DNA of 8,562 nucleotides from an uncultured Collinsella sp. GTDB lineage: Bacteria > Actinomycetota > Coriobacteriia > Coriobacteriales > Coriobacteriaceae. Of the stretch, positions 1 through 5,922 are shown one piece after another. A program made the position numbers and the translations under genes. How positions within the stretch are numbered: position 1 is the first letter of the stretch; the number at the start of each line of letters is the position of its first letter. The notes below the pieces were generated by a model that saw only the letters and a program-made list of their open reading frames with translations, was not told the DNA's origin and did not search any database. Location: positions 1 to 8,562 of the forward strand of contig USPT01000040.1 in assembly GCA_900556705.1 (NCBI GenBank), in the 5' to 3' direction.

Positions 1-33
1 ACGTCATAGGTTCGAATCCTATACGCCGCACCA
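1..33 (+). tRNA. tRNA, 3' end only (isotype not determinable)
   Basis: The window opens inside a tRNA. Bases 6-22 form a T-arm with a 5-bp stem (ATAGG/CCTAT) and the canonical loop TTCGAAT. Bases 23-29 (ACGCCGC) are the 3' strand of the acceptor stem, base 30 (A) is the discriminator and 31-33 are an encoded CCA. The bases just before the T-stem (ACGTC) fit a short class I variable loop with G46-U47-C48, so Ser, Leu and Tyr are less likely. The anticodon lies outside the window, so no amino acid can be assigned. The missing 5' acceptor strand should read close to GCGGCGT. A terminator follows directly. Confidence 0.9.
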
Positions 34-43
34 ATTGAAATTG

Positions 44-73
44 AAAGCCTCCGGCGACGGGGGCTTTTCTTTT
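44..73 (+). terminator. Rho-independent terminator after the 5' tRNA
   Basis: Bases 45-52 (AAGCCTCC) pair with 59-66 (GGGGGCTT) with one G-U wobble. They enclose a six-base loop and are followed by the T-rich stretch TTTTCTTTT. The position just after the tRNA CCA end fits termination of the tRNA transcript. Confidence 0.85.
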
Positions 74-88
74 ACGTAAACACCGCAT

Positions 89-100
89 GGATTCGAACCT
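89..100 (-). repeat. Inverted copy of the upstream tRNA T-arm core
   Basis: Bases 89-100 (GGATTCGAACCT) are the exact reverse complement of bases 8-19 of the tRNA T-arm (AGGTTCGAATCC). No acceptor stem or CCA can be built around this copy, so it is not a second tRNA. A 12-base match at this distance is unlikely by chance. The same arrangement, tRNA then terminator then inverted T-arm, recurs after tRNA-Ser in this window. Function unknown; it may be a remnant of an integration event at the tRNA. Confidence 0.55.
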
Positions 101-207
101 CGGTCAAAGGGGACTATTTCTCATCGACTCGTGTAAGATTTCGAGTATGCGCCTCGGTGAGCCCGTGGCGCGCTCTTTCTTTAGACGGCCGATCAGGGTG
201 ATATTTC

Positions 208-2649
208 GTGGCAGAGCGTCCGACATACAAGCTCAGGTTTCTCGATCCCAAAAAGCGCTTTCCGGCCATGCCCGAGCAGCCTGCGGGACGCTCGTATGGC
301 GTGGTTTGGAAGCTCTTTGGCGAGGACCCGCATGAATCATGCTATGTCGTCGAATTCGTCGGCAAAAGCCATGTGTCGCTTTTGGGCTACGTGAGCGTTT
401 CGGGTGAGGTCTATAAGGTGGACCGTCCCGTTAACGAGATGTCGCTGCCCGACGATCCCGACATGCAACTGATTCTCGACGAGTCCGATTCCAACATCGG
501 TGAGATTGCGGTCAGGGGTGCCGATGGGACGATGCGCTCCCGGGCGCGAGTCATCGGCTCTCCCGAAGGAACCATGCGCGAACAATCCGATCGCGAGACG
601 TGGAATTCGACGCGCAGCCTTCGCTACGGCGAGTTCATGGCCTCGATGTTCTTGCGTTACGTGATATTCGCCGATTCTGAAAACTCCATCTCAAGCACGG
701 CAAACGGTGACGGCCTCGACGAGGGCATGAAAAATGCCGTCGACAAGATCAAACTTGTAAAACTCCCCGAGCCGGTTGAGGTACTGCTGGGTTTTGATTC
801 CACGCCGCTGCCCGATGCAATTGAAACGTTGCTCTACCGCATTGACCATACAGATAATCCAAGTGGCATTGAGCGCTATGCCGCCGCTTTGATGGGCGAA
901 GTTAATCTGCCACGCCTGCGCACCATAGCGGCTAAAACCGAAATGAGCCTGGCGCGCATCGATCGCTCGAGGCTCTTCTATCTCAATTTTGACCGTAGCC
1001 CGCTGGACCAGGACGAGATCGATACCCTGCTTGCCGTCGAGTGCCGCCTGAACCGCCTATCGGGCATCCTTGAGCGTATTGGAGCAGGGTTGGGCCCCGT
1101 TGCCTCGTCGCCAAGCTTTGAGGGCTGCTCGCTCTTCGACCTATGGCATATCAGCAAGACGACAAACGACGTTCCTCGCTTGCTCGAAACGCTGTCGAAT
1201 GACAACCCGTGGGCCAAGCCGGGGACGGTTGCGTGCCAGCCGGGTGGAGAGTGGGACGTTCGCACCCGCTTTGCACGTATCGTAGAAGCGCTCAACGTGA
1301 TCACGCGGCTCGATTACACCTATCGAGCGAACGTCGCCGAGGGCATCATGCTGGTGCGATTTGGCCGCACGGTTGTCGATGCTATGCCGCGGCGCGAATA
1401 CGATGCTCAAGATGACGCCTGGCGCGAGGTAGATGAGCCTAAGCGCGCAGCATGGGCCACCGAGCACGATGCGCGTATTGCGCTTACACTCGCGGCGGCT
1501 TGCTTTGCTTCGGGTGCTCGCATCACGCGCTGCTACGTGCAGATTGCGGCTCCCGACGGCGAGCAGGGCGAGCGCGTTGTTAAAACGTACTCCTTTGGCC
1601 GTGCGGCTTATCTGGCCGATTGCGTTTCTGTCGCCAAGGATCTTGAGAGCATGGATATGGACGACATGCCCTGCAAGCATTTGCTCGAGGCATATGAGGC
1701 AGATGCGCCGGACATGATTGAGCCTGCAGAGGTTCACGCCCGACCACGCGATGACCATCGTCCATTGCCGCCTGCGCTTCGCGATCTGCTGCTCGCTGAT
1801 ACGGCTGACGAGCTTGAGGTCATGGAGGAGGACAACGATCCGTATGTCGCCCGTGTCGTCGAGCTGCGCGAGCAATCCAAAGTTGACCGAGCCGGTGCTT
1901 TCGAGGGCTTTTCTCGCCTTGTCGAGGAGCTGGAAGCCAAGTGTACTGTTGCTGAGCTTTTGGCGACGGGCCCAGTGCAGACCCAGTTCTGCGACAACCA
2001 GCTGGTGCGCATGGTGCTGCCGGTGATGGAGGAGGACCGTTCCGTGCGTATCCTTCGCGCTCCCGATGCGCTGTATTTTGCCCAGCACGAGATTTGCAGC
2101 TTTTACGCCGAACAAGAGGACTTTGAGCGTGCGCTGCCCGAGGTGCGCCGTCTCTACGACTTGGCGCGCTCGTCCATGCAGTCTCACTTTGCCCTGATTA
2201 ACGTGCTAGCACGCCTGGAGCGTTATGACGAGATTATCGAGGTAGCGCGTCACGGCCTGCGCATTGCCAGCGACCGGCCTTCGATCGGTTACCTGTTCTA
2301 TCGCCTGGCATTCGCCTACTGGAACTGCGACCAGCTCGAGCTGGCGCTGGCATGTTATCGCCTGGTGCCGCGCGGCGAGGAGTCGGGCGGCAGTGCGCAG
2401 GAGGAAATGCAGGGCCTTATGAACGAGATGGGCGTCATCAAACCGCCCACGTTTGAGGAGGCTGTCGAGACCATCCGCAAGGCAGGTCTTGAGCTGCCGC
2501 CGGTGCCCGCCGTGACCAATCAACTCGCGGATGCCGCCGTGCAACTCGTCGACAACGGCTTCTTTTTCTTGGCGCGCGGCTGCATCTATCAAATGTGGCG
2601 CACCATGGGTAACGATGAGCTCGGCTCCCTCAACCGCTCGCTGGGGTAG
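208..2649 (+). CDS. Large cytosolic TPR-like protein of unknown function (813 aa)
   Basis: I do not recognise this family. The start is GTG at 208: an in-frame TGA lies at 199-201, so no earlier start is possible, and a purine-rich AGGGTG (195-200) sits 7 bases upstream. There is no signal peptide or membrane segment, so the product is probably cytosolic. The N-terminal 130 residues look like a small beta-rich domain (for example YVVEFVGKSHVSLLGYVSVSG). The middle is mixed alpha/beta with many acidic residues. From about residue 620 to 722 there are paired helices with TPR-like spacing (ALYFAQHEICSFYAEQEDFERAL, then SHFALINVLARLERYDEIIEVARHGL, then FYRLAFAYWNCDQLELALACY), which suggests a protein-protein interaction role. 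Codon use matches the dacA and vanRS genes, so it appears native. It stands alone: a tRNA lies upstream and 321 noncoding bases downstream. The reading frame is very secure; the function is not known. Confidence 0.88.
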   Translation: MAERPTYKLRFLDPKKRFPAMPEQPAGRSYGVVWKLFGEDPHESCYVVEFVGKSHVSLLGYVSVSGEVYKVDRPVNEMSLPDDPDMQLILDESDSNIGEIAVRGADGTMRSRARVIGSPEGTMREQSDRETWNSTRSLRYGEFMASMFLRYVIFADSENSISSTANGDGLDEGMKNAVDKIKLVKLPEPVEVLLGFDSTPLPDAIETLLYRIDHTDNPSGIERYAAALMGEVNLPRLRTIAAKTEMSLARIDRSRLFYLNFDRSPLDQDEIDTLLAVECRLNRLSGILERIGAGLGPVASSPSFEGCSLFDLWHISKTTNDVPRLLETLSNDNPWAKPGTVACQPGGEWDVRTRFARIVEALNVITRLDYTYRANVAEGIMLVRFGRTVVDAMPRREYDAQDDAWREVDEPKRAAWATEHDARIALTLAAACFASGARITRCYVQIAAPDGEQGERVVKTYSFGRAAYLADCVSVAKDLESMDMDDMPCKHLLEAYEADAPDMIEPAEVHARPRDDHRPLPPALRDLLLADTADELEVMEEDNDPYVARVVELREQSKVDRAGAFEGFSRLVEELEAKCTVAELLATGPVQTQFCDNQLVRMVLPVMEEDRSVRILRAPDALYFAQHEICSFYAEQEDFERALPEVRRLYDLARSSMQSHFALINVLARLERYDEIIEVARHGLRIASDRPSIGYLFYRLAFAYWNCDQLELALACYRLVPRGEESGGSAQEEMQGLMNEMGVIKPPTFEEAVETIRKAGLELPPVPAVTNQLADAAVQLVDNGFFFLARGCIYQMWRTMGNDELGSLNRSLG

Positions 2650-2763
2650 GGGCGGCATAGAAGGGCTGGACCGCGCTTGTCATCCCATTTGCTCACCATG
2701 CCGACAAAACGAAGGGGCTACTGCTGCCGGCGTACCGGGAACATTTGCGTATAGATAAGGTAT

Positions 2764-2802
2764 AACGAATTAAGTCGTAGCGAATTAAAGTACGAATTAC
2801 TG
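2764..2802 (+). repeat. Three direct repeats with core CGAATTA
   Basis: The core CGAATTA occurs at 2766-2772, 2781-2787 and 2793-2799, each within a related 12-base context (for example AGCGAATTAAAG at 2779-2790). Spacing is 15 then 12 bases. AATT-containing repeats upstream of a gene can be operator sites or simple AT-rich low-complexity DNA. There is no evidence for a specific binding protein. Confidence 0.6.
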
Positions 2803-2829
2803 TATCGAGCAGGTTGCCGACAAATTGAA

Positions 2830-2865
2830 TGGAGCCATTTGTATTTGCTCAAGTGGGTGGCTCCA
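2830..2865. repeat. 8-bp inverted repeat TGGAGCCA/TGGCTCCA
   Basis: TGGAGCCA (2830-2837) is the exact reverse complement of TGGCTCCA (2858-2865), with a 20-base spacer. No run of T follows on either side, so it is not a typical intrinsic terminator. It could be an operator or a leader stem-loop for the ATPase gene downstream. Confidence 0.5.
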
Positions 2866-2897
2866 GCAGGACCGGTAAGGTCAAAAGCGGCTAGGTC

Positions 2898-2951
2898 TGC
2901 TAAACCTGTTAAACTCTGCTAAAGTTGCTAAACTTTGTTAAAGTTGTTAAA
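2898..2951 (+). repeat. Six phased TGYTAAA direct repeats (iteron-like) upstream of the AAA+ gene
   Basis: TGCTAAA or TGTTAAA occurs six times, starting at 2898, 2907, 2917, 2926, 2936 and 2945. The steps are 9, 10, 9, 10 and 9 bases, close to but slightly below one helical turn. The fourth base onward is invariant and only C/T varies at position 3. The array ends 7 bases before the AGAGGAGGG ribosome binding site of the ATPase gene. Such arrays bind replication initiators (iterons) or serve as cooperative operators. The gene product has a winged-helix-like C-terminus, so self-binding is plausible but not shown. Confidence 0.8.
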
Positions 2952-2970
2952 ACTAGCAGAGGAGGGTCGA

Positions 2971-4053
2971 ATGTCGAAAGCCATTAATCCCTTTAAGCCA
3001 ACGGCGGGCATGAATCCGCCTGAGCTTATCGGACGTGACGCTGTTTTGGATGATTTTGCCGAGGCCCTTGAGAATGGTCCTGGTGCTCCCGATCGACTCA
3101 TGCGCATCTCGGGCGTCCGAGGCACAGGTAAAACGGTGCTTCTCAATGCATTGGGTGATCTTGCGCGAAAAAAAGGATTCGAGGTTGTTGACGTCGCCTC
3201 GAATGCCGGTTTTTGCAGTAGAATCCTCGAGGCTCTACAACGAAATGTTCGTCTTGAGTCAATGTCGATTTCCCCATCAATTCTAGGAGTCAGCCTTGGC
3301 TCCGTTGAGGTATCGAAGTCGGCATCTCATCTGGGCGAGGCAATGTACGATGCCGCGAAGCGCGGAGGTCTGCTCATTACGCTCGACGAGATTCAGGATG
3401 CCTCAACTGAGGAAATGCGCGAGCTGGGCAATGAGATGCAGCTTTTGATTCGCCAAGGGGCGAATGTCGCTTTTGCATTCGCCGGCTTGCCAACATCGGT
3501 GGATGGCGTGGTGGTTGATGATACCCTTACCTTCCTTCAGCGGGCAAAACATATCGAACTCACTCGTCTCTCCGATTTTGAAGTCGGTGGATCGCTTGAG
3601 GATACAATGAGACGAGCGGGCAAGGAGCTCGATGAAGACGCCGCTGAGCTATTAACAAAGGCTTCAGCAGGCTATCCCTTTATGGTCCAGTTGGTCGGAT
3701 ATTACGCTTGGCAGGTTGCTGCGCGCAGCGGGGCGGAGAGCGTGAACGAAGGGTCCGCGCGTAAAGGTATCCAAGCGGCTCTTGATAGCTTTAATGCTAT
3801 GGTGATTGCCCCGGCGCTGCGCAGGGTTTCAGAGCGACAGTTTCAGTATCTCGCGGCAATGGCTCAATGCGAGGGCGATGAGATTGCCAACGGTGATATC
3901 GCCAAGAAGATGGGGTTGCCGGCGAACAAGGTCGGCTCGTATCGTAAACGTCTCATCGATGCGGGGTTGATTGAGCCTGCGGGCTATGGCTGTGTTTCGT
4001 TTGCAATTCCGTATATGCGCGACTATTTGTTGGAGGCGGTGCGGGAAAGGTAA
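2971..4053 (+). CDS. AAA+ ATPase with C-terminal winged-helix-like domain (Orc1/Cdc6- or AAA_16-like), 360 aa
   Basis: This is a P-loop ATPase. Residues 19-33 (LIGRDAVLDDFAEAL) match the GR box that opens AAA_16 and Orc1/Cdc6-like ATPases. Walker A is GVRGTGKT at 48-55 and Walker B is LLITLDE at 134-140 (D139, E140). A sensor-1-like strand ending in GLP lies at 166-174. Residues 290-360 read as a winged-helix domain, with a turn at GDIAKKMGLPANKVGSYRKRLIDAGLIE. I chose ATG 2971 because AGAGGAGGG (2958-2966) lies just upstream; a longer TTG start at 2935 would run through the repeat array. No membrane segment or signal peptide is present. The gene stands alone, with no obvious partner. Base composition is AT-richer than the neighbouring genes, which hints at acquisition. 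The biological role is unknown: candidates include a DNA-binding regulator, a remnant of a mobile-element replication or partition function, or a defence-type sensor. ATP binding is secure; the rest is inference. Confidence 0.88.
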   Translation: MSKAINPFKPTAGMNPPELIGRDAVLDDFAEALENGPGAPDRLMRISGVRGTGKTVLLNALGDLARKKGFEVVDVASNAGFCSRILEALQRNVRLESMSISPSILGVSLGSVEVSKSASHLGEAMYDAAKRGGLLITLDEIQDASTEEMRELGNEMQLLIRQGANVAFAFAGLPTSVDGVVVDDTLTFLQRAKHIELTRLSDFEVGGSLEDTMRRAGKELDEDAAELLTKASAGYPFMVQLVGYYAWQVAARSGAESVNEGSARKGIQAALDSFNAMVIAPALRRVSERQFQYLAAMAQCEGDEIANGDIAKKMGLPANKVGSYRKRLIDAGLIEPAGYGCVSFAIPYMRDYLLEAVRER

Positions 4054-4078
4054 AAATGGAATCGCTCCAAATTCCCTC

Positions 4079-4107
4079 TTGCCCATCCTTGGCTGTTTGG
4101 TTACTAT
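4079..4107 (+). promoter_or_regulatory. Candidate promoter of tRNA-Ser
   Basis: TTGCCC (4079-4084) as -35 and TACTAT (4102-4107) as -10 are separated by 17 bases. Transcription would begin about 7 bases before the first base of the mature tRNA (4122). This would let the tRNA be transcribed independently of the ATPase gene that ends 68 bases upstream. Confidence 0.6.
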
Positions 4108-4121
4108 AGAACGGCTGTTAC

Positions 4122-4212
4122 GGAGAGCTGACCGAGAGGCCGAAGGTGCTCGCCTGCTAAGCGAGTATGCCCCAAAAGGGCATCTGGGGTTCGAATCCCC
4201 AGCTCTCCGCCA
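4122..4212 (+). tRNA. tRNA-Ser (anticodon GCU)
   Basis: A complete class II tRNA. The acceptor stem pairs GGAGAGC (4122-4128) with GCTCTCC (4202-4208). The discriminator is G4209 and CCA is encoded (4210-4212). The anticodon stem is CTCGC/GCGAG (4149-4153 and 4161-4165) around the loop CTGCTAA, giving anticodon GCT at 4156-4158, which decodes AGC and AGU. A long variable arm (ATGCCC..GGGCAT) and the G73 discriminator are both serine features. The T-arm, with TTCGAAT loop, has a stem extendable to six pairs (CTGGGG/CCCCAG). A strong terminator follows, and the last 18 bases are duplicated downstream at 4386-4403. Confidence 0.97.
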
Positions 4213-4285
4213 GTTTAACTTTAAAGAAGGGTCCCATCGGGGCCCCTTTTTTATTATCGAGAAAGGGCACTGGGGATTCGAACCC
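4195..4285 (+). repeat. Direct repeat copy 1: tRNA-Ser 3' end, terminator, inverted T-arm
   Basis: This roughly 91-base unit is repeated at 4386-4477. Both copies begin with the same 20 bases (4195-4214 and 4386-4405), which are the 3' strand of the T-stem, the acceptor strand, the discriminator, CCA and GT. Both then carry a near-identical GGGTCCC..GGGGCCC terminator. Both end with the 17-base ACTGGGGATTCGAACCC (4269-4285 and 4461-4477), of which 16 bases are the exact reverse complement of the tRNA T-arm (4187-4202). The regions between these blocks have diverged. In copy 1 the first part is the real tRNA. Confidence 0.8.
4227..4252 (+). terminator. Rho-independent terminator of tRNA-Ser
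   Basis: GGGTCCC (4229-4235) pairs with GGGGCCC (4239-4245), with one G-U wobble and a three-base loop, followed after one C by six T. It lies 16 bases after the CCA end. Confidence 0.85.
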
Positions 4286-4393
4286 GAGAGGGCACGGGCG
4301 TTAAGCAAACGCGAAAGCGTTTGTAGCCCGTGGGCGAAAAGCCGCCAGGCTTTGAAGCCGGAGGGCATGCGTAGCATGCCCGGACATCCCCAG
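4270..4393. other. Multi-hairpin structured element between the two direct repeats (candidate RNA or mobile repeat)
   Basis: CTGGGGAT (4270-4277) and ATCCCCAG (4386-4393) are exact reverse complements and can close the whole element. Inside are: CACGGGC (4293-4299) with GCCCGTG (4326-4332), enclosing CAAACGC/GCGTTTG (4306-4312 and 4317-4323) capped by GAAA; a short GGC/GCC hairpin at 4333-4343; GGCTT/AAGCC at 4348-4359; and GGGCATGC/GCATGCCC (4363-4370 and 4374-4381) with a three-base loop. The GNRA tetraloop and nested stems suggest a structured RNA, or DNA hairpins of a miniature element. Any open reading frame across it on the minus strand is an accidental read-through of tRNA-derived sequence. 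I do not recognise a known RNA family. Confidence 0.6.
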
Positions 4394-4477
4394 CTCTCCG
4401 CCAGTATGAATTGAAAGAAGGGTCCCATTTGGGGCCCTTTTTTTAATTAGGAGAATGTTAACTGGGGATTCGAACCC
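4386..4477 (+). repeat. Direct repeat copy 2: partial tRNA-Ser 3' end, terminator, inverted T-arm
   Basis: This is the second copy of the unit described at 4195-4285. Only the 3' 18 bases of tRNA-Ser are present, so it is not a functional tRNA. The preceding sequence (..CGGAC) differs completely from the real tRNA, so the duplication boundary is sharp and lies in the T-arm 3' strand. It ends in a second inverted T-arm, followed by a CCTCA/TGAGG hairpin (4476-4490) with an A-rich loop instead of the structured element seen after copy 1. Confidence 0.8.
4418..4444 (+). terminator. Duplicate intrinsic terminator, possibly bidirectional
   Basis: AAGGGTCCC (4418-4426) pairs with GGGGCCCTT (4431-4439) with one wobble and a four-base loop, and sits on a seven-T run. 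Read on the minus strand it is a hairpin followed by TTCTTTC, so it could also end transcripts of the convergent dacA gene, whose stop lies about 90 bases away. No other clear dacA terminator is visible. Confidence 0.75.
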
Positions 4478-4536
4478 TCAAAAAATGAGGTGCCCCGTTG
4501 GACGCCTCCTTTCAGCGAGTGTATTGTTCTTCGATC

Positions 4537-5877
4537 TTACATCTCGGGCGCCTTGGCGACGGTCTCGCTTTCTGCCGTGAGTGGGCGGTTGTCGATGCGG
4601 CGGCCCAGGCGGTCGAGCTTCACAAGGAGCCACTCAATGGGATTCGGCCCTGCGCCTTCCTCGTCAGCAACCAGGTCCATGACGGCGATCTTGGTGCCGT
4701 CTTGCTTGAGTGTAACGCTGCCTACCTTGTCGCCCACATGCACCGTGCCCGAAAGATCGTCGTAGCTAACCTTTTCGGTCACCTCGCCGGCAAGGGAAAA
4801 CACGGTCGCTTGCGCCGTGGGATCGGCGAGCGTGGCGTCGATCGTCTTGTCCGTCCAATCTGTCTGGCTAATGCGTGCCATAAGCGGGTTGCCGTTGGCG
4901 GTCTTTTCCTGCGTGTTGGCGATTGCGACCGTCACCTTGTGACCGTAGTACCAATTGGCAAGGGCGGCGGTATCGGTAAAGCGCTGATCGGTGGTGGTGG
5001 AGTTCAAAATAACGGTGTAGATCTCGTCGCCGTCGCGGTTGTAGGCGCTCGTAAAGCAATAGCCCGCGTCGTCGGTGGTGCCGGTCTTGCCGCCGATGTT
5101 GCCATCTTGGCCCAGCAAATAGTTATGCGTGTCCATGGAATGCGAATGGTCGGTGCCGTCGGCGCCCGTGACCTCGATCCAGGAATCCTCGCTCGCTACG
5201 ACCTCGCGGATCGTGTCGTTTTTCATGGCCTCCTGCATCATCAGTGCCACGTCATGTGCGGTTGAGTGCATGTCGCCGGCCCACTCATCAAAGTCCAGAC
5301 CATGCGGGTTTTCAAAAAGCGTACCGGTGCAGCCGAGCTTCTTAGCGCGCTCGTTCATGGCCTTCACAAATGTGGCCTCGGCGTCTTTGGTCTTAGGGTC
5401 GATCTTCTTGCCCACATATTCGGCGAGCACGATGGCGGCGTCGTTGCCCGAGGGAATCATCAGGCCGCGCAGTGCCTGCTCAACGGTAAGCTCGTCGCCT
5501 TCGAGCAAGCCGGCGGTCGAATTACCCACGGTGGCTGCGGCGTTGCTCACCGTGACCCTCTCGTCCATTTTGCAATTCTCGACGGTTAGGATTGCGGTCA
5601 TGACCTTGGTGATCGAGGCGATTTTGACCTGCTCATCGGCGCCGCGCCCATAGTAGACGGTGCCGTCTTTGCCCATGACGAGGGCATTGGTCGCATCGAT
5701 ATCGGGCAGGTTTTCGGCCGTGATGCCGCGCGCATCGGCGGTTTTGCCGCAAACATTGTCGGTCGTAAGCACTTGGGCGCCGGCGACGGTGGGCACGCCA
5801 GCGGCAAGGGCGATAGCGCAGACAAAGCCGGCGGCAAGCTGGGCTGAGCGCTTTGCAAAAGAGGTGAGGGACTTCAC
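4537..5877 (-). CDS. dacA: Secreted serine-type D-Ala-D-Ala carboxypeptidase (PBP5/peptidase S11 family)
   Basis: This enzyme removes the terminal D-Ala from peptidoglycan pentapeptides outside the membrane. From the GTG at 5877 the protein has 446 residues. A basic N-terminus (KSLTSFAKR) and a hydrophobic stretch end in AGA before Q35, a classic signal peptide. All three penicillin-binding motifs are present: SITK at 88-91 (nucleophile S88, K91), SGN at 143-145 and KTG at 264-266. The PHGLD segment (about 191-195) is typical of S11 enzymes. A C-terminal domain follows, and IEWLLVKLDRLGRRI near the end could be the amphipathic membrane anchor. The start is uncertain: ATG 5946 (23 residues longer) and TTG 5988 are also in frame, and none has a good Shine-Dalgarno. 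I prefer 5877 because of the signal peptide and a TATACT box between 5946 and 5877. It is divergent from the VanR-like gene. The family is S11, not the zinc-dependent VanY type. Confidence 0.92.
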   Translation of the reverse strand: MKSLTSFAKRSAQLAAGFVCAIALAAGVPTVAGAQVLTTDNVCGKTADARGITAENLPDIDATNALVMGKDGTVYYGRGADEQVKIASITKVMTAILTVENCKMDERVTVSNAAATVGNSTAGLLEGDELTVEQALRGLMIPSGNDAAIVLAEYVGKKIDPKTKDAEATFVKAMNERAKKLGCTGTLFENPHGLDFDEWAGDMHSTAHDVALMMQEAMKNDTIREVVASEDSWIEVTGADGTDHSHSMDTHNYLLGQDGNIGGKTGTTDDAGYCFTSAYNRDGDEIYTVILNSTTTDQRFTDTAALANWYYGHKVTVAIANTQEKTANGNPLMARISQTDWTDKTIDATLADPTAQATVFSLAGEVTEKVSYDDLSGTVHVGDKVGSVTLKQDGTKIAVMDLVADEEGAGPNPIEWLLVKLDRLGRRIDNRPLTAESETVAKAPEM

Positions 5878-5916
5878 GGATTTCGCTTTCGACGGGATGG
5901 TCTCTTCTGGAACAAG

Positions 5917-5922
5917 AGTATA
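5917..5922 (-). promoter_or_regulatory. Candidate -10 box for dacA
   Basis: On the minus strand this reads TATACT, five of six bases of the consensus. It lies 39 bases upstream of the GTG at 5877 and downstream of the ATG at 5946. The -35 region 17 bases further upstream is a poor match, which fits a promoter that needs an activator, but this is weak evidence. Confidence 0.35.

Larger units (their letters stand above)
2650..2970. other. 321-base AT-richer intergenic region with several repeat families
   Basis: This gap lies between the TPR-like gene and the AAA+ ATPase gene. I see no convincing gene in it and no clear intrinsic terminator after 2649. It is visibly AT-richer than the upstream gene from about 2740 onward. 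It contains three CGAATTA repeats (2764-2802), an 8-bp inverted repeat (2830-2865) and a phased array of six TGYTAAA repeats (2898-2951) ending just before the ribosome binding site of the ATPase gene. A TATAAC at 2761-2766 resembles a -10 box, but I find no well-placed -35. Confidence 0.7.

Noticed and set aside
1141..2187. 348-codon minus-strand open frame inside the TPR-like gene
   Set aside because: It is antisense to a well-supported long gene, with no domain signal; long antisense frames are common in GC-rich coding DNA.
2898..2951. CRISPR array
   Set aside because: The units are only 7 bases with 2-3 base gaps, far too short for CRISPR repeats and spacers, and no cas genes are present.
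2935..2970. Extended TTG start for the AAA+ ATPase
   Set aside because: It would translate the TGYTAAA repeats and the ribosome binding site; ATG 2971 has an excellent Shine-Dalgarno at the right spacing.
4386..4403. A second tRNA-Ser gene
   Set aside because: Only the 3' 18 bases are present; there is no 5' acceptor, D-arm or anticodon arm upstream.
3971..4414. 147-codon plus-strand open frame over the tRNA-Ser region
   Set aside because: It runs through the ATPase gene end, the complete tRNA and terminators; it is an accidental frame with no supporting ribosome site.
3829..4428. 199-codon open frame on the minus strand across the end of the ATPase gene, tRNA-Ser and the repeats
   Set aside because: It overlaps a certain tRNA and the 3' end of a certain gene. 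Its peptide (including GDSNPRCP) is the familiar spurious translation of a tRNA-Ser complement.
4498..5265. 255-codon plus-strand frame opposite dacA
   Set aside because: The opposite strand encodes all three penicillin-binding protein motifs and a signal peptide, so this frame is a shadow.
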